A DNA stretch of 64,000 bases from NCBI GenBank assembly GCA_963703175.1, contig OY969794.1, forward strand, positions 1,302,001-1,366,000. The letters are read 5' to 3'. The number at the start of each line of letters is the position of its first letter. Position 1 is the stretch's first letter. A program made the translations under genes and the position numbers. Shown piece by piece: positions 42,292 to 50,555 of the stretch. The DNA is from VRUE01 sp963703175 (GTDB lineage Bacteria; Actinomycetota; Thermoleophilia; Solirubrobacterales; 70-9). The notes below the pieces were generated by a model, which did not search any database, was not told the origin of the DNA, and was given only the letters and a program-made list of their open reading frames with translations.

Positions 42292-42414
42292 AGAGAGGTT
42301 GGGGTGTCCCTCCTGCTTGCTGGGTTTTTCGCCCGCAGCCCTGCCAGCCGTCCGAGGTCCCGGTTGGGGCGAAAAACGGACGCCGCTGCGCTGGAGGGAC
42401 ACCCCAACCTCTCT
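42292..42414. repeat. 22-bp perfect inverted repeat after otsA
   Basis: Arms 42292-42313 and 42393-42414 are perfect; the interior carries a second perfect 11-bp pair (GTTTTTCGCCC 42324-42334 with 42367-42377). The arm includes GGGGTGTCCC, shared with the repeat at 34112. It starts at the base after the otsA stop. Confidence 0.76.
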
Positions 42415-42466
42415 TCCCCATAGCTTTTAGGGGGAGAACTCCTTGAGCTGAGGACTTAGTAGATGG

Positions 42467-42931
42467 ATGGGACTGCGCGTTCAGTGGCAGCTTGTGGGTA
42501 AGGGAGCTGCCGTCGTGGTTGGCGGCATCGTCGCCTTCCATTTCATTCCAGCTTTTCTAAAGCCGCCACCTCCGGAGCCCCTGCCAGCTGACGTTGGCTT
42601 GCCCCAGATAACTGGCCGGACCCTTGAGCTCCCGAATCGTCAGCCAAAGCGGCATCTCGGGCGGGTGGTGCGGGGTGGGGGTGTCTCGCTCCGGGCGGAG
42701 TCTGCGGAGGGCAAGGCCCACCCCGCCGAGGGCTCCCATCCCTCTGCCCGGAGCAGATCGCAGCCCAAGCGAGGCACCCCCACCCCGCGACAGGACCCGC
42801 CCGCCGAAGCCCCGGTCCCTGCCGTTCAGCCGCCCACTCCAGAAGCACCGGCTCCGGTCGTTGAGGCTCCCCAACCGGCACCCCAACCCGCTTCGCCAGA
42901 CGACGGGTCCATGGAGTTTGCGCCCCGCTAG
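42467..42931 (+). CDS. Hypothetical membrane-anchored, proline-rich protein
   Basis: The 154-residue product has one N-terminal hydrophobic helix (KGAAVVVGGIVAFHFIPAFL) and a long proline/alanine tail (PEAPAPVVEAPQPAPQPASP). Codons about 68-107 correspond to a long inverted repeat (42670-42788), so the middle is probably inserted repeat sequence rather than a folded domain. No family recognised. It precedes rpsF. Confidence 0.5.
   Translation: MGLRVQWQLVGKGAAVVVGGIVAFHFIPAFLKPPPPEPLPADVGLPQITGRTLELPNRQPKRHLGRVVRGGGVSLRAESAEGKAHPAEGSHPSARSRSQPKRGTPTPRQDPPAEAPVPAVQPPTPEAPAPVVEAPQPAPQPASPDDGSMEFAPR
42670..42788. repeat. 21-bp inverted repeat inside a reading frame
   Basis: Arms 42670-42690 and 42768-42788 pair with a single G-U mismatch; inside, CTCCGGGC (42689-42696) pairs perfectly with 42746-42753. 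Its arm has GGGGGTGTC, close to the cores of the repeats at 34112 and 42292. It keeps the host frame open. Confidence 0.7.
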
Positions 42932-42949
42932 CTATAGTCCGACGCCGTT

Positions 42950-43522
42950 TTGGCCGCACCACGCGAATATGAGCTGGTTCTGATGCTTGACCCGGGGCAG
43001 GACGCCCCGGCCCGCGACGCTGTCGCCAACGAGGCGAAGAGCCAGATCGAGGCCAGCGGAACCCTCAAACACGAGAAACCTTGGGGCCTGCGCAAGATGG
43101 CCTATGAAATCAACCGCTGCACCGAGGCTGACTACCGCTGGTTCCGCTTCGAGGCTCCGACCGAGCTGCTTGAGCAGCTCGACCACAACTTGAAGATCGC
43201 CGACGGCGTCCTGCGCTTTCGCGTCTTCAAAGTCGACGCCGACACGCCAGTAGTGGTGCCGCCGGCGACGAGCGCTCCCGGACCCGGGGCGTCGCGCGAG
43301 CGGCCCGCCGAGGCTCCTGCTCCGCCGGCCGAGGCCGCAGCTGAAGCAACCGAGGCGCCAGTACCTACGCCTGCTGCTCCCGTTGCCGTCGCCGAGCCTC
43401 CTGCTGAGGCCGAGCCCGCTGCTGAGACTTCAGAGCCGGCAGCCGAGACCGCTGAGCCCGCCGCTGAGCCGGAGGCCTCCGAGGCTCCGGCCGAGGTCGA
43501 GCCCGGCGACTCAGCCGCCTAG
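42950..43522 (+). CDS. rpsF: 30S ribosomal protein bS6 with long acidic/proline tail
   Basis: Residues 1-100 are a standard bS6 (REYELVLMLDPGQD, EKPWGLRKMAYEINR, ADYRWFRFEAP, LRFRVFKV). About 90 extra residues follow, made of alanine, proline and glutamate (PAEAPAPPAEAAAEATEAP), ending AEVEPGDSAA. The start is TTG 42950; a -10-like TATAGT lies at 42933-42938. It begins the conserved rpsF-ssb-rpsR-rplI-dnaB cluster. Confidence 0.92.
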   Translation: MAAPREYELVLMLDPGQDAPARDAVANEAKSQIEASGTLKHEKPWGLRKMAYEINRCTEADYRWFRFEAPTELLEQLDHNLKIADGVLRFRVFKVDADTPVVVPPATSAPGPGASRERPAEAPAPPAEAAAEATEAPVPTPAAPVAVAEPPAEAEPAAETSEPAAETAEPAAEPEASEAPAEVEPGDSAA

Positions 43523-43619
43523 CTGTCTTTTTGCGCAGATTCCGGTTTCGGGGGGGAGAGTTGCGCCGCCTGCACTCTTAGACTGGTGTCTCAATAAACG
43601 ATCTTGAGGAGTGAGAGCC

Positions 43620-44099
43620 GTGGCGGCTTCGAACATCAACGTGGTGGTCATCACCGGGAACTTGACCCAAGACCCCGAACTGCGCCATACGGGCGGCGGC
43701 ACGGCGGTTTGCGAGCTGCGAGTAGCAGTCAACAGCCGGCGCAAGGACGGCACGACTGGCGAATGGGTCGACAAGCCCAACTACTTCAACGTCACCGTCT
43801 GGGGCGCTCAGGGCGAGAACTGCGCCAACTACCTATCCAAGGGCCGGCCAGTAGCGGTCGAAGGGCGTCTCGACTGGCGTGAGTGGGAGGCCAAAGACGG
43901 CGGCGGCAAACGTCAGGCCGTGCAGATCGTCGCCAACTCAGTCCAGTTCCTCGGCTCGCGCGACGGCGGCGGCAATGGCGGCGGAAACGGAAACGGCTTC
44001 ACTCCGCAGAGCGACACGCCCGCCGACACCTCCGACTACGACGCCGCCCCAGCCGGTGGTGGTGGTGGTGGTGGTGGCGACGACGACATCCCGTTTTAG
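43620..44099 (+). CDS. ssb: Single-stranded DNA-binding protein
   Basis: OB-fold protein of 159 residues: INVVVITGNLTQDPELRHT, VCELRVAVNSRRKD, YFNVTVWGAQGENCANYL and VEGRLDWREWEAKDG. A glycine-rich tail ends in the partner-binding tip DDDIPF. I choose GTG 43620 because AGGAG (43607-43611) lies eight bases upstream; GTG 43611 overlaps that site. Confidence 0.93.
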   Translation: MAASNINVVVITGNLTQDPELRHTGGGTAVCELRVAVNSRRKDGTTGEWVDKPNYFNVTVWGAQGENCANYLSKGRPVAVEGRLDWREWEAKDGGGKRQAVQIVANSVQFLGSRDGGGNGGGNGNGFTPQSDTPADTSDYDAAPAGGGGGGGGDDDIPF

Positions 44100-44101
44100 C
44101 C

Positions 44102-44171
44102 GTCCGAGGCGGCCAGGTGCCACCAGGCCAGGACCGAGGACGCCGCATGGCGGTGCCTGGCCGCCTCGGAC
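44102..44171. repeat. 16-bp inverted repeat between ssb and rpsR
   Basis: Arms 44102-44117 and 44156-44171 are perfect (GTCCGAGGCGGCCAGG) around 38 bases. It fills the gap between ssb and rpsR. No U-run follows, so partial termination or message processing is as likely as full termination. Confidence 0.7.
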
Positions 44172-44196
44172 AGATCTGTAGGATTGCGGGCCGCAC

Positions 44197-44463
44197 ATGG
44201 CCCGAGCTAGAGAAAACAGTGGCGACGCACCGCGCCGGGGACGGCGTGGTGCAGACCGCGTCAGGCCGCGTAAATACACGCGGATCAACTCCGAGGCGGT
44301 TGATTACAAGGACCTCAACCTGCTGCGGCGCTTCCTCTCCGACAAGGGGAAGACGCGCGGGCGGCGGGTAACCGGGCTCTCGCGCAAGCACCAGCGGCAG
44401 CTCTCGGTGGCGGTCAAGCGGGCGCGTGAGATCGCCTTGCTGCCTTACGTCGGAGAGCGTTGA
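44197..44463 (+). CDS. rpsR: 30S ribosomal protein bS18
   Basis: The 88-residue protein has the family core RKYTRINSEAVDYKDLNLLR, RFLSDKGK, RRVTGLSRKHQRQL and KRAREIALLPYV. A longer basic N-terminus (ENSGDAPRRGRRGADRVRP) precedes it. Its stop overlaps the rplI start (TGATG). No CxxC zinc motif is visible, so it is the zinc-free form. Confidence 0.93.
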   Translation: MARARENSGDAPRRGRRGADRVRPRKYTRINSEAVDYKDLNLLRRFLSDKGKTRGRRVTGLSRKHQRQLSVAVKRAREIALLPYVGER

Positions 44464-44915
44464 TGACGCAGGCGATTCTGCTCGAGGACGTCGAGAGCCT
44501 CGGACAGCGCGGCGAACCAATTGACGTCGCCCCGGGCTACTTGCGCAATTACCTGATTCCGCGCAAGCTCGCGGCACCCGCCACGGCCGGTGCTCTCGAG
44601 CAGGCACAGCTGCGACAAGCGGCGACTGAAAAGGCCGAACTAGCGCGAGCCGAACGCGAAGAGCAAGCTGCATCGCTGCTCTCCAAGACCGTGCTGACGA
44701 TCCAACAGCGCGCGGATGACGGCGGCAAACTCTTTGGCTCGGTCGGCGCCAAGGAGATCGTCGAGGCGATCCGCGAGGCGCGTGACCTGCGCATCGACCG
44801 CCGCAAAGTCCGCCTCGAGCACCCAATTCGCGAGATCGGCACTCACATGGTCGAGATCGAGCTGGCCGACGGCACGGTCGCCTCAGTGAAGACGATCGTC
44901 GCCGAGGAGAGCTAG
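44463..44915 (+). CDS. rplI: 50S ribosomal protein bL9
   Basis: The 150-residue protein carries the N-terminal bL9 signature (ILLEDVESLGQRGEPIDVAP, GYLRNYLIPRKLA), the long central helix and the C-terminal domain (KLFGSVGAKEIVEAI ... THMVEIELADGTVASVKTIV). Start is ATG 44463, overlapping the rpsR stop. Confidence 0.93.
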   Translation: MTQAILLEDVESLGQRGEPIDVAPGYLRNYLIPRKLAAPATAGALEQAQLRQAATEKAELARAEREEQAASLLSKTVLTIQQRADDGGKLFGSVGAKEIVEAIREARDLRIDRRKVRLEHPIREIGTHMVEIELADGTVASVKTIVAEES

Positions 44916-44947
44916 AGCACTGGCTTCACGGCGTTAGGCTCCGCCGA

Positions 44948-45649
44948 GTGGCATCGCAGCGCTTCCCAACTCGCCTGACCCGTCGCGCCAGAGCGCGGAC
45001 GCGTTTTGGTTGGTCGCGCTCGGAGCGAGCGACGGTGGGTCTTGCCACGGTGGCTTTGGGCGGCGTCGGAGCGGTCCTGGCGGGTCAGTACGGCCGGCTG
45101 CTGCAGCGCCGTACGCACGAGCACGACAACGGCGAGCCGCTGGTCGAAGCTGCCCCGGCAGCAGCGCTCGACACGGTCGGCGTCGCGGTGAGCGGCTATG
45201 TGGCGACCCCACGTAGCGAGACGGTGCTATTCAACTTGCTCGCCGGCTTCCTCGGCGCCTTCGCACTGGTGCGGCTGTCGACCTGGGGTATTCGCGATCA
45301 GTGGTGGCCGTTCCGCGAGGTCAGCGTCGGCGGTCGTCACATCCACCACTTCGTGCCGGGAATCCTGCTCGCCTTTGGCTCCGGCACCGCGGCGCTGCTG
45401 ACCGACGACGAAGTGCTTGAAGACCGCCTCTCCGTCGCGATGGGCGCCGGCATGGGCCTCACCTTCGACGAGGCGGCGCTGCTGCTCGACCTGCGCGACG
45501 TCTACTGGACCCGCGAGGGCCTGCTCAGCGTCCAACTGAGCCTCGGAGCAACGGCAATCCTCAGCATCGCGATCCTCACCCAACGTATGTTGCGGAGAGG
45601 CGAGCGGCAAAAGGAGGCCGCGGGAGAGATTCCGCCGGCCGACTTCTAG
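44948..45649 (+). CDS. Conserved integral membrane protein, unknown function
   Basis: The 233-residue protein has a basic N-terminus, about four to five helices, and a histidine motif in the loop (VGGRHIHHFVPGILLAFGSG) followed by FDEAALLLDLRDVYW. Such HIHH-containing membrane proteins occur in many actinobacteria without known role; the histidines could bind metal. TAGGCT (44935-44940) lies seven bases before GTG 44948, which suggests a leaderless start. Its stop shares the four bases CTAG with the stop of the convergent gene. Confidence 0.65.
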   Translation: MASQRFPTRLTRRARARTRFGWSRSERATVGLATVALGGVGAVLAGQYGRLLQRRTHEHDNGEPLVEAAPAAALDTVGVAVSGYVATPRSETVLFNLLAGFLGAFALVRLSTWGIRDQWWPFREVSVGGRHIHHFVPGILLAFGSGTAALLTDDEVLEDRLSVAMGAGMGLTFDEAALLLDLRDVYWTREGLLSVQLSLGATAILSIAILTQRMLRRGERQKEAAGEIPPADF

Positions 45650-45894
45650 ATCTGCGTGGCGAGCAGCCCGATCAGGGCAGCCAGCATCAGACCGCAGAAC
45701 CCAAACATCATCCGGTAGATCTCGAGCAATCGCTGATCCATTCTCTGGAAGCGCTCGTCGACCTTGTCAAAGCCCGCTTTCATCTCGCCGCGGAGCGCTT
45801 TGAATTCGGCCCTTACCTCTAGGCCTAGGCCATCAACCTTGCCGTTGAGGTCGTCCATCCGCTCGTCGGTCCAGCTCTCTCTCATCGCCTCCAT
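45646..45894 (-). CDS. Small coiled-coil protein with C-terminal membrane anchor
   Basis: The 82-residue product is mostly a heptad-like helix (MDDLNGKVDGLGLEVRAEF, KALRGEMKAGFDKVDERFQ, RMDQRLLEIYRMM) and ends in a transmembrane helix (FGFCGLMLAALIGLLATQI). TACGGT lies six bases upstream of the ATG (leaderless-like). It is convergent with the previous gene, sharing stop bases. Function unknown; tail-anchored coiled coils often act as scaffolds. Confidence 0.6.
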   Translation of the reverse strand: MEAMRESWTDERMDDLNGKVDGLGLEVRAEFKALRGEMKAGFDKVDERFQRMDQRLLEIYRMMFGFCGLMLAALIGLLATQI

Positions 45895-46094
45895 TGTTGC
45901 ACCGTAAACGTTGCGGCGTCACGGGTGGTGCGCTGATTGAAAATCTTCTGGCGCATCTCGGTCACAGCTTTCAGACGGGTGCGCGGAATTTCTTTCCCCG
46001 CTGGTTGCAGGGAGACCCCTCGTAGGCCAGCGGCGGCTCTGGTTTGCTTGGCGACAGGACGAATCCGCCGCCCCGGCCCTTTAACTAGACGTAG

Positions 46095-47519
46095 ATGCCG
46101 CAGCCTTCCGCAACCCACGTTCCACCCCAGAACATCGAGGCCGAGGAATCGGTGTTGGGCTCGATGCTGGTCGCTGAGCCGGCGCTGAGCCGGGTCATCG
46201 ACGAGGTCAAGCTCAACGCTGAGGATTTCTACCTCGAAAAGCACGCGGCGATCTTTCGCGCCGTCCACGACCTCTACGCCGCCTCGAAGCCGGTCGACGA
46301 GCTCAGCGTCAGCGAGGCCCTGGTCCAGCGCAACCAGATCGACGAGGCCGGTGGCAAGCACTACGTCTCGGAGCTGGCCGCCAAGGTGCCGGCCGCCGGC
46401 AACGCCAAGCACTACGCCGAGATCGTCCAGCAGAACTCGCTGCTGCGGCGGCTGCTCGGTGCCGGCCAGGAGATCCAGGGTTGGGTTCACGGGCGGGACG
46501 GCGAACCGCGCGAGCTCTCCGAGCGGGCCGAGAAGCTGCTCTTCGACGTCGCCCACAAAGAGCAGGCGAGCGACTTCCGCCTGCTCTCGGAGATCCTCCA
46601 CGACGAGGTCGACCGGCTCGAGAAGCTCTCGACCGGCGAGCTCGAGCTGACCGGCACCCCGTCGGGCTTCCGCGACATCGACTCGATCACCGGTGGCTTC
46701 CAGCCCGGCAACCTGATCATCGTCGCTGCCCGCCCGGCGATGGGCAAGAGCGCGATCGTCGCCAACATCGCCGAGAACGTGGCGGTGAAACGGGGGATGC
46801 CGGTCGCCTTCTTCTCCTTGGAGATGTCGGAGGTCGAGCTGGCGCAGCGCTTTATCGCCTGCCGGGCGCGAATCTCCGGCGACAAGCTGCGCAAGGGCCA
46901 GGTCGCGCAGAAAGACTGGCCGAAGGTCGTGCGTGCCTGCAACGAGCTGGAGGAGGCGCCGCTGTGGTTCGACGACTCCTCCGACCTCGGCCTGCTCGAC
47001 CTGCGGGCCAAGGCACGGCGCCTGCACGCCCAGACGCAGGACCAGGGTGGCCTCGGCCTGGTCATCGTCGACTACCTGCAGCTGATGCGCGCCGACGACC
47101 TGCGCGCCAACCGAGTCGAGCAAGTCGGCCAGATGAGCCGTGGGTTGAAGATCCTCGCCCGCGAGCTAGAGGTGCCGGTGTTGGCGATCTCCCAGCTTTC
47201 GCGCGCGCCTGAGCAGCGTAGTCCGGCGAAGCCAATGCTCTCCGACCTGCGCGAGTCGGGATCGATCGAGCAGGACGCCGACCTCGTTGCCTTCCTCTTC
47301 CGCGAGGACTACTACCGCGATCCCCAAGACGAGCCGGACGGGCTGGCGGACGTGATCATCGCCAAGCATAGGAACGGGCCGATCGGCGCGCCGAAACTCG
47401 TCTTCCTCGACCGCTTTCCCAAATTCGCCGACTACAGCGGCCACGAGCAGCCGGTCCAGCAGCCGGCGGGCGAAGGGCCGCCGCTTGAAGACGCTGCGGC
47501 CGCTGGGCCCGAGTTCTGA
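46095..47519 (+). CDS. dnaB: Replicative DNA helicase DnaB
   Basis: The 474-residue protein has an N-terminal primase/loader-binding domain (NIEAEESVLGSML) and a RecA-type motor: Walker A ARPAMGKSA, FFSLEMSEVELAQRF, VIVDYLQLM, and SQLSRAPEQR with LSDLRESGSIEQDAD. No intein or unusual insertion. The gene follows the ribosomal-protein cluster as in many bacteria, and its stop overlaps the helicase-loader start (TGATG). The preceding 200 bases (45895-46094) hold no gene beyond promoter sequence. Confidence 0.95.
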   Translation: MPQPSATHVPPQNIEAEESVLGSMLVAEPALSRVIDEVKLNAEDFYLEKHAAIFRAVHDLYAASKPVDELSVSEALVQRNQIDEAGGKHYVSELAAKVPAAGNAKHYAEIVQQNSLLRRLLGAGQEIQGWVHGRDGEPRELSERAEKLLFDVAHKEQASDFRLLSEILHDEVDRLEKLSTGELELTGTPSGFRDIDSITGGFQPGNLIIVAARPAMGKSAIVANIAENVAVKRGMPVAFFSLEMSEVELAQRFIACRARISGDKLRKGQVAQKDWPKVVRACNELEEAPLWFDDSSDLGLLDLRAKARRLHAQTQDQGGLGLVIVDYLQLMRADDLRANRVEQVGQMSRGLKILARELEVPVLAISQLSRAPEQRSPAKPMLSDLRESGSIEQDADLVAFLFREDYYRDPQDEPDGLADVIIAKHRNGPIGAPKLVFLDRFPKFADYSGHEQPVQQPAGEGPPLEDAAAAGPEF

Positions 47520-48280
47520 TGGCAGCGCGGCCTCGCAGTGAACCCTTTGTCGAGCAGGCATGCCCGCTGGGCGTCTGCGACGGCTCCGGCTGGATCCTCG
47601 GCCCCGAAGACGTCGCCCGCGCTTGTGAGTGCCGCGAGCAGCGCCTCAAACGCGGCCGCGTGCGCGGCGTCGCCTCGGCGATCCCGCCCCGTTACCGCGG
47701 CGTCTCCTTCGACCGCCCGCCGGTCAGCGACATGAGGCGCGACATGACCACCCGCCACGTCGTCAACGCGGTGCAGGGGTTCGTCGACGATCTCGACCAA
47801 AACCTCGCCGCCGGCAAGGGGATGTGGCTGATGGGAAACACCGGCACCGGCAAGACGACGCTGGGCATGCTGGTGGCAAAGACCGCGCTTGCGGCAGGCA
47901 GGACCGTCGCCGTCTACTTCACGCCGAAGCTGCTGACCCAGATTCGCCAGACCTATCAGGCGACCGAATCCGAGGACGCCTACGACGCATTCTTCAAGCG
48001 GCTGACCTCGGTAGATCTCCTCTATATCGACGACCTTGGCTCCGAGCGCCATACCGACTGGGTCGTCGAGCAGCTCTACGCGCTAGTCAACGAGCGCTAC
48101 GAGAACCAACGCTCGATGCTGGTCACCAGCAACGCCAAGCGGGACGTTGAGGAAGGCCGCAAACAGCTCGAGGACCAGATCGGCTCACGCACTGTCTCGC
48201 GCCTAATCGAGATCTGTGACGACCCCTTGCCTCTATTCGGTTCGGACCGACGCGAGCAGGCGCGCGCGGTCGGCGCCTAG
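47519..48280 (+). CDS. DnaC/DnaI-like helicase-loader ATPase
   Basis: The 253-residue AAA+ protein has an N-terminal cysteine cluster (CPLGVC, later CEC) that may bind zinc, Walker A MGNTGTGKTT, Walker B LLYIDDLGSE, and a sensor region VTSNAKRDVEE. It is coupled to dnaB by TGATG overlap. It probably delivers DnaB to DNA during replication start. Chromosomal context makes an IstB transposition helper unlikely. Confidence 0.85.
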   Translation: MAARPRSEPFVEQACPLGVCDGSGWILGPEDVARACECREQRLKRGRVRGVASAIPPRYRGVSFDRPPVSDMRRDMTTRHVVNAVQGFVDDLDQNLAAGKGMWLMGNTGTGKTTLGMLVAKTALAAGRTVAVYFTPKLLTQIRQTYQATESEDAYDAFFKRLTSVDLLYIDDLGSERHTDWVVEQLYALVNERYENQRSMLVTSNAKRDVEEGRKQLEDQIGSRTVSRLIEICDDPLPLFGSDRREQARAVGA

Positions 48281-48304
48281 AACCAGGCACAATCCCGGGT
48301 CGCT

Positions 48305-49675
48305 ATGCCTGGAATCGTCATAGTCGGCGCCCAATGGGGCGACGAGGGCAAGGGCAAGGTCGTTGACCTGCTCGCCGAGCGTGCTGACGCAATCGTGCGC
48401 TTTCAGGGCGGCAACAACGCCGGCCACACGATCGTCCGCGAAGGCGAGGAGTTCAAGTTCCACCTGATCCCCTCGGGCATCCTCTACCCGGACAAGATCT
48501 GCGCGATCGGCAACGGCGTCGTCCTCGACCCGCGGATCTTGCTTGGTGAGATCGACGGGCTGAAGCGCCGGGGCGTCGATGTCGGCAACCTGCGGATCTC
48601 CGCCAACGCCCACCTGATCATGCCTTACCACGTGCTGCTCGACACGGCAGGCGAGGTGAAGCTAGGCAAGCTCTCGATTGGCACTACCCGACGCGGCATC
48701 GGCCCTTGTTACGCCGATAAGGCCCTGCGGCTGGGCATCCGCGTCCAGGACCTGCTCGACGAGAAGATCCTGCGCAAGAAGATCATGGCGGCGCTTGAGC
48801 CCAAGCAGCAGGCGTTGCGCGAACTCTCGGTGCAGCGACGCAAGCTGCGCAAGGAGGCCGGCGAGGGCGTCCGCGAGGGCGCCGATCACTCAGTTGCCGA
48901 GGCGCCCGACCCACGCCTCGACCTGCACGGGATGACCGAAGAATTCACCAACTACGGCCATCGGCTCGAGCCGCATATCGCCGACACCGCCCGCCTCTGC
49001 TGGGACGCGCTTGACAACGGCCGCACGGTTCTCTTCGAGGGCGCCCAGGCGACCCTGCTCGACCTCGACCACGGCACCTATCCATTCGTCACCTCCTCCA
49101 ATCCAATTGCCGGCGCCGCCACCGTTGGCGCCGGTGTCGGCCCGACAGACATCGACCAAGTCTGGGGGGTGGCCAAGGCCTACGCGACGCGGGTGGGTGC
49201 CGGTCCCTTTCCGACCGAGCTCGACGACGAGGTCGGTCGCCACATGCTCGAACGCGGTCACGAGTACGGGACGACGACCGGGCGCGAGCGGCGCTGCGGC
49301 TGGATCGACCTGATCGCTCTGCGCTATGCCGTCCGCCTCAATCGGATGAGCGCGCTGACGATCACCAAGCTCGACGTGCTCAGCGGCATTGACCCGCTGC
49401 GGGTTGCGGTGCGCTACCGCTCGCGCGAGGGCGCGGTTCTCGACACCTTCCCGTATCACCAGTCGATCCTGCACTCGGCCACGCCCGAGTACGAGGAGCT
49501 GCCCGGCTTCGAGGGCGACCTGACGAAGTGTCGCAGCGAGGCCGACCTGCCTGCCCAAGCGCGCGCCTACCTCGACTTCATTGCCGATTTCGTCGGCGTC
49601 CCGATCCGCCTCGTCGGCGTCGGGCCTGATCGAGATCAGGTCATCTGGATTGGCGGAGAACCGCAGGTGCTTTAA
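48305..49675 (+). CDS. purA: Adenylosuccinate synthetase
   Basis: The 456-residue enzyme joins IMP and aspartate using GTP. Motifs: GAQWGDEGKGKVVD, GGNNAGHTIV, GTTRRGIGPCYADKA, FEGAQATLLDLDHGTYPFVTS, GVGPTDIDQVWGVAKAY, GTTTGRERRCGWID. About 25 residues longer than usual because of a charged insertion near residues 165-200 (VQRRKLRKEAGEGVREGAD). Confidence 0.95.
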   Translation: MPGIVIVGAQWGDEGKGKVVDLLAERADAIVRFQGGNNAGHTIVREGEEFKFHLIPSGILYPDKICAIGNGVVLDPRILLGEIDGLKRRGVDVGNLRISANAHLIMPYHVLLDTAGEVKLGKLSIGTTRRGIGPCYADKALRLGIRVQDLLDEKILRKKIMAALEPKQQALRELSVQRRKLRKEAGEGVREGADHSVAEAPDPRLDLHGMTEEFTNYGHRLEPHIADTARLCWDALDNGRTVLFEGAQATLLDLDHGTYPFVTSSNPIAGAATVGAGVGPTDIDQVWGVAKAYATRVGAGPFPTELDDEVGRHMLERGHEYGTTTGRERRCGWIDLIALRYAVRLNRMSALTITKLDVLSGIDPLRVAVRYRSREGAVLDTFPYHQSILHSATPEYEELPGFEGDLTKCRSEADLPAQARAYLDFIADFVGVPIRLVGVGPDRDQVIWIGGEPQVL

Positions 49676-49684
49676 AGTCTTATT

Positions 49685-50374
49685 GTGGCTTCCGGTAGAC
49701 GCACCGCTAAGCGGAATGAGCGGCTGCCCCGGGGTCGTCACGGGCTACCGCGGGAGGCGGTGACGGAGTCCCAGCAGCGGCGGATTCTGCAGGCAATGAT
49801 CGAGGTCGTCGCTGAGCGCGGCTATCCCGAGACGCGGGTGGTCGACGTGATCGGCGTGGCCGGCGTGTCGAGAAAGACGTTCTATGAGCTGTTCGCCAGC
49901 AAGGAGGACTGCTTCCTTGCTGCCTATGACGTGCTGCTCGGCAACCTGCTCGGCGACACCGCACGGGGCTTTGAGTCAAAGCCGGGCGCACCCTGGGCCG
50001 AGCGGGTCGCCGCCGGCGTCGGCGAGCTGCTTAAACACCTCGCCGAGCATCCCGACGAGGGACGCTTCGCGATCGTCGAGGTGCTCGCCGCCGGTCCCAA
50101 AGCACTCGCCCGTCGAGACGCTGCCTTACGCCAATTCACCGGCTTTCTCGACGCCGGCCGGGCAGAGACGTCGGTCGAGCTACCGGGCATTACCTCGCTC
50201 TCCCTCGCCGGGGGCATTAACGAGCTGCTCTACAGCGAGATCCTCCACGGCGCCTCAGCGCGCCTGCCCAGCAGGCTGCCCGACCTGATGTTCTGGATCA
50301 CGCTCCCCTTCCTTGGCCCTGAGGGAGCCGCCGAGGAGCGCGAGCGAGCCCGTCTTTCGATGCTTGAGGGCTGA
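49685..50374 (+). CDS. TetR-family regulator
   Basis: The 229-residue protein has a basic tail and the TetR helix-turn-helix (ILQAMIEVVAERGYPETRVV, VIGVAGVSRKTFYELFASKED). A ligand-binding helical domain ends it. TAAAGT (49673-49678) lies six bases before GTG 49685, overlapping the purA stop, so it may have its own leaderless message. The mce operon lies just beyond the next two genes and is a plausible target. Confidence 0.86.
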   Translation: MASGRRTAKRNERLPRGRHGLPREAVTESQQRRILQAMIEVVAERGYPETRVVDVIGVAGVSRKTFYELFASKEDCFLAAYDVLLGNLLGDTARGFESKPGAPWAERVAAGVGELLKHLAEHPDEGRFAIVEVLAAGPKALARRDAALRQFTGFLDAGRAETSVELPGITSLSLAGGINELLYSEILHGASARLPSRLPDLMFWITLPFLGPEGAAEERERARLSMLEG

Positions 50375-50555
50375 TTCCAGCGCCCCGGGCCGCTCTTTTG
50401 CCGGGGCGACCGGGTTTAGGCATATGCCGGGGTGGGAATCATCTTTGTGTCTTCATCCCCACAGCGCCCGGACGCTGGTAGCGTTGGCTTGGGACAAACA
50501 TGGCTTTCAATGGTCGCGGCTCAGACGGGCAGGGCCAAAAAGGAGAGAGAAGAGA

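Noticed and set aside
41044..42402. A 452-codon minus-strand frame
   Set aside because: Antisense shadow of otsA, made long by high third-position GC; the Val/Asp/Leu-rich product has no domain pattern.
44054..44082. GGT microsatellite
   Set aside because: It encodes the glycine tract of the SSB linker, which is normal for the family.
45882..47123. A 413-codon minus-strand frame
   Set aside because: Antisense shadow of dnaB; no motif.
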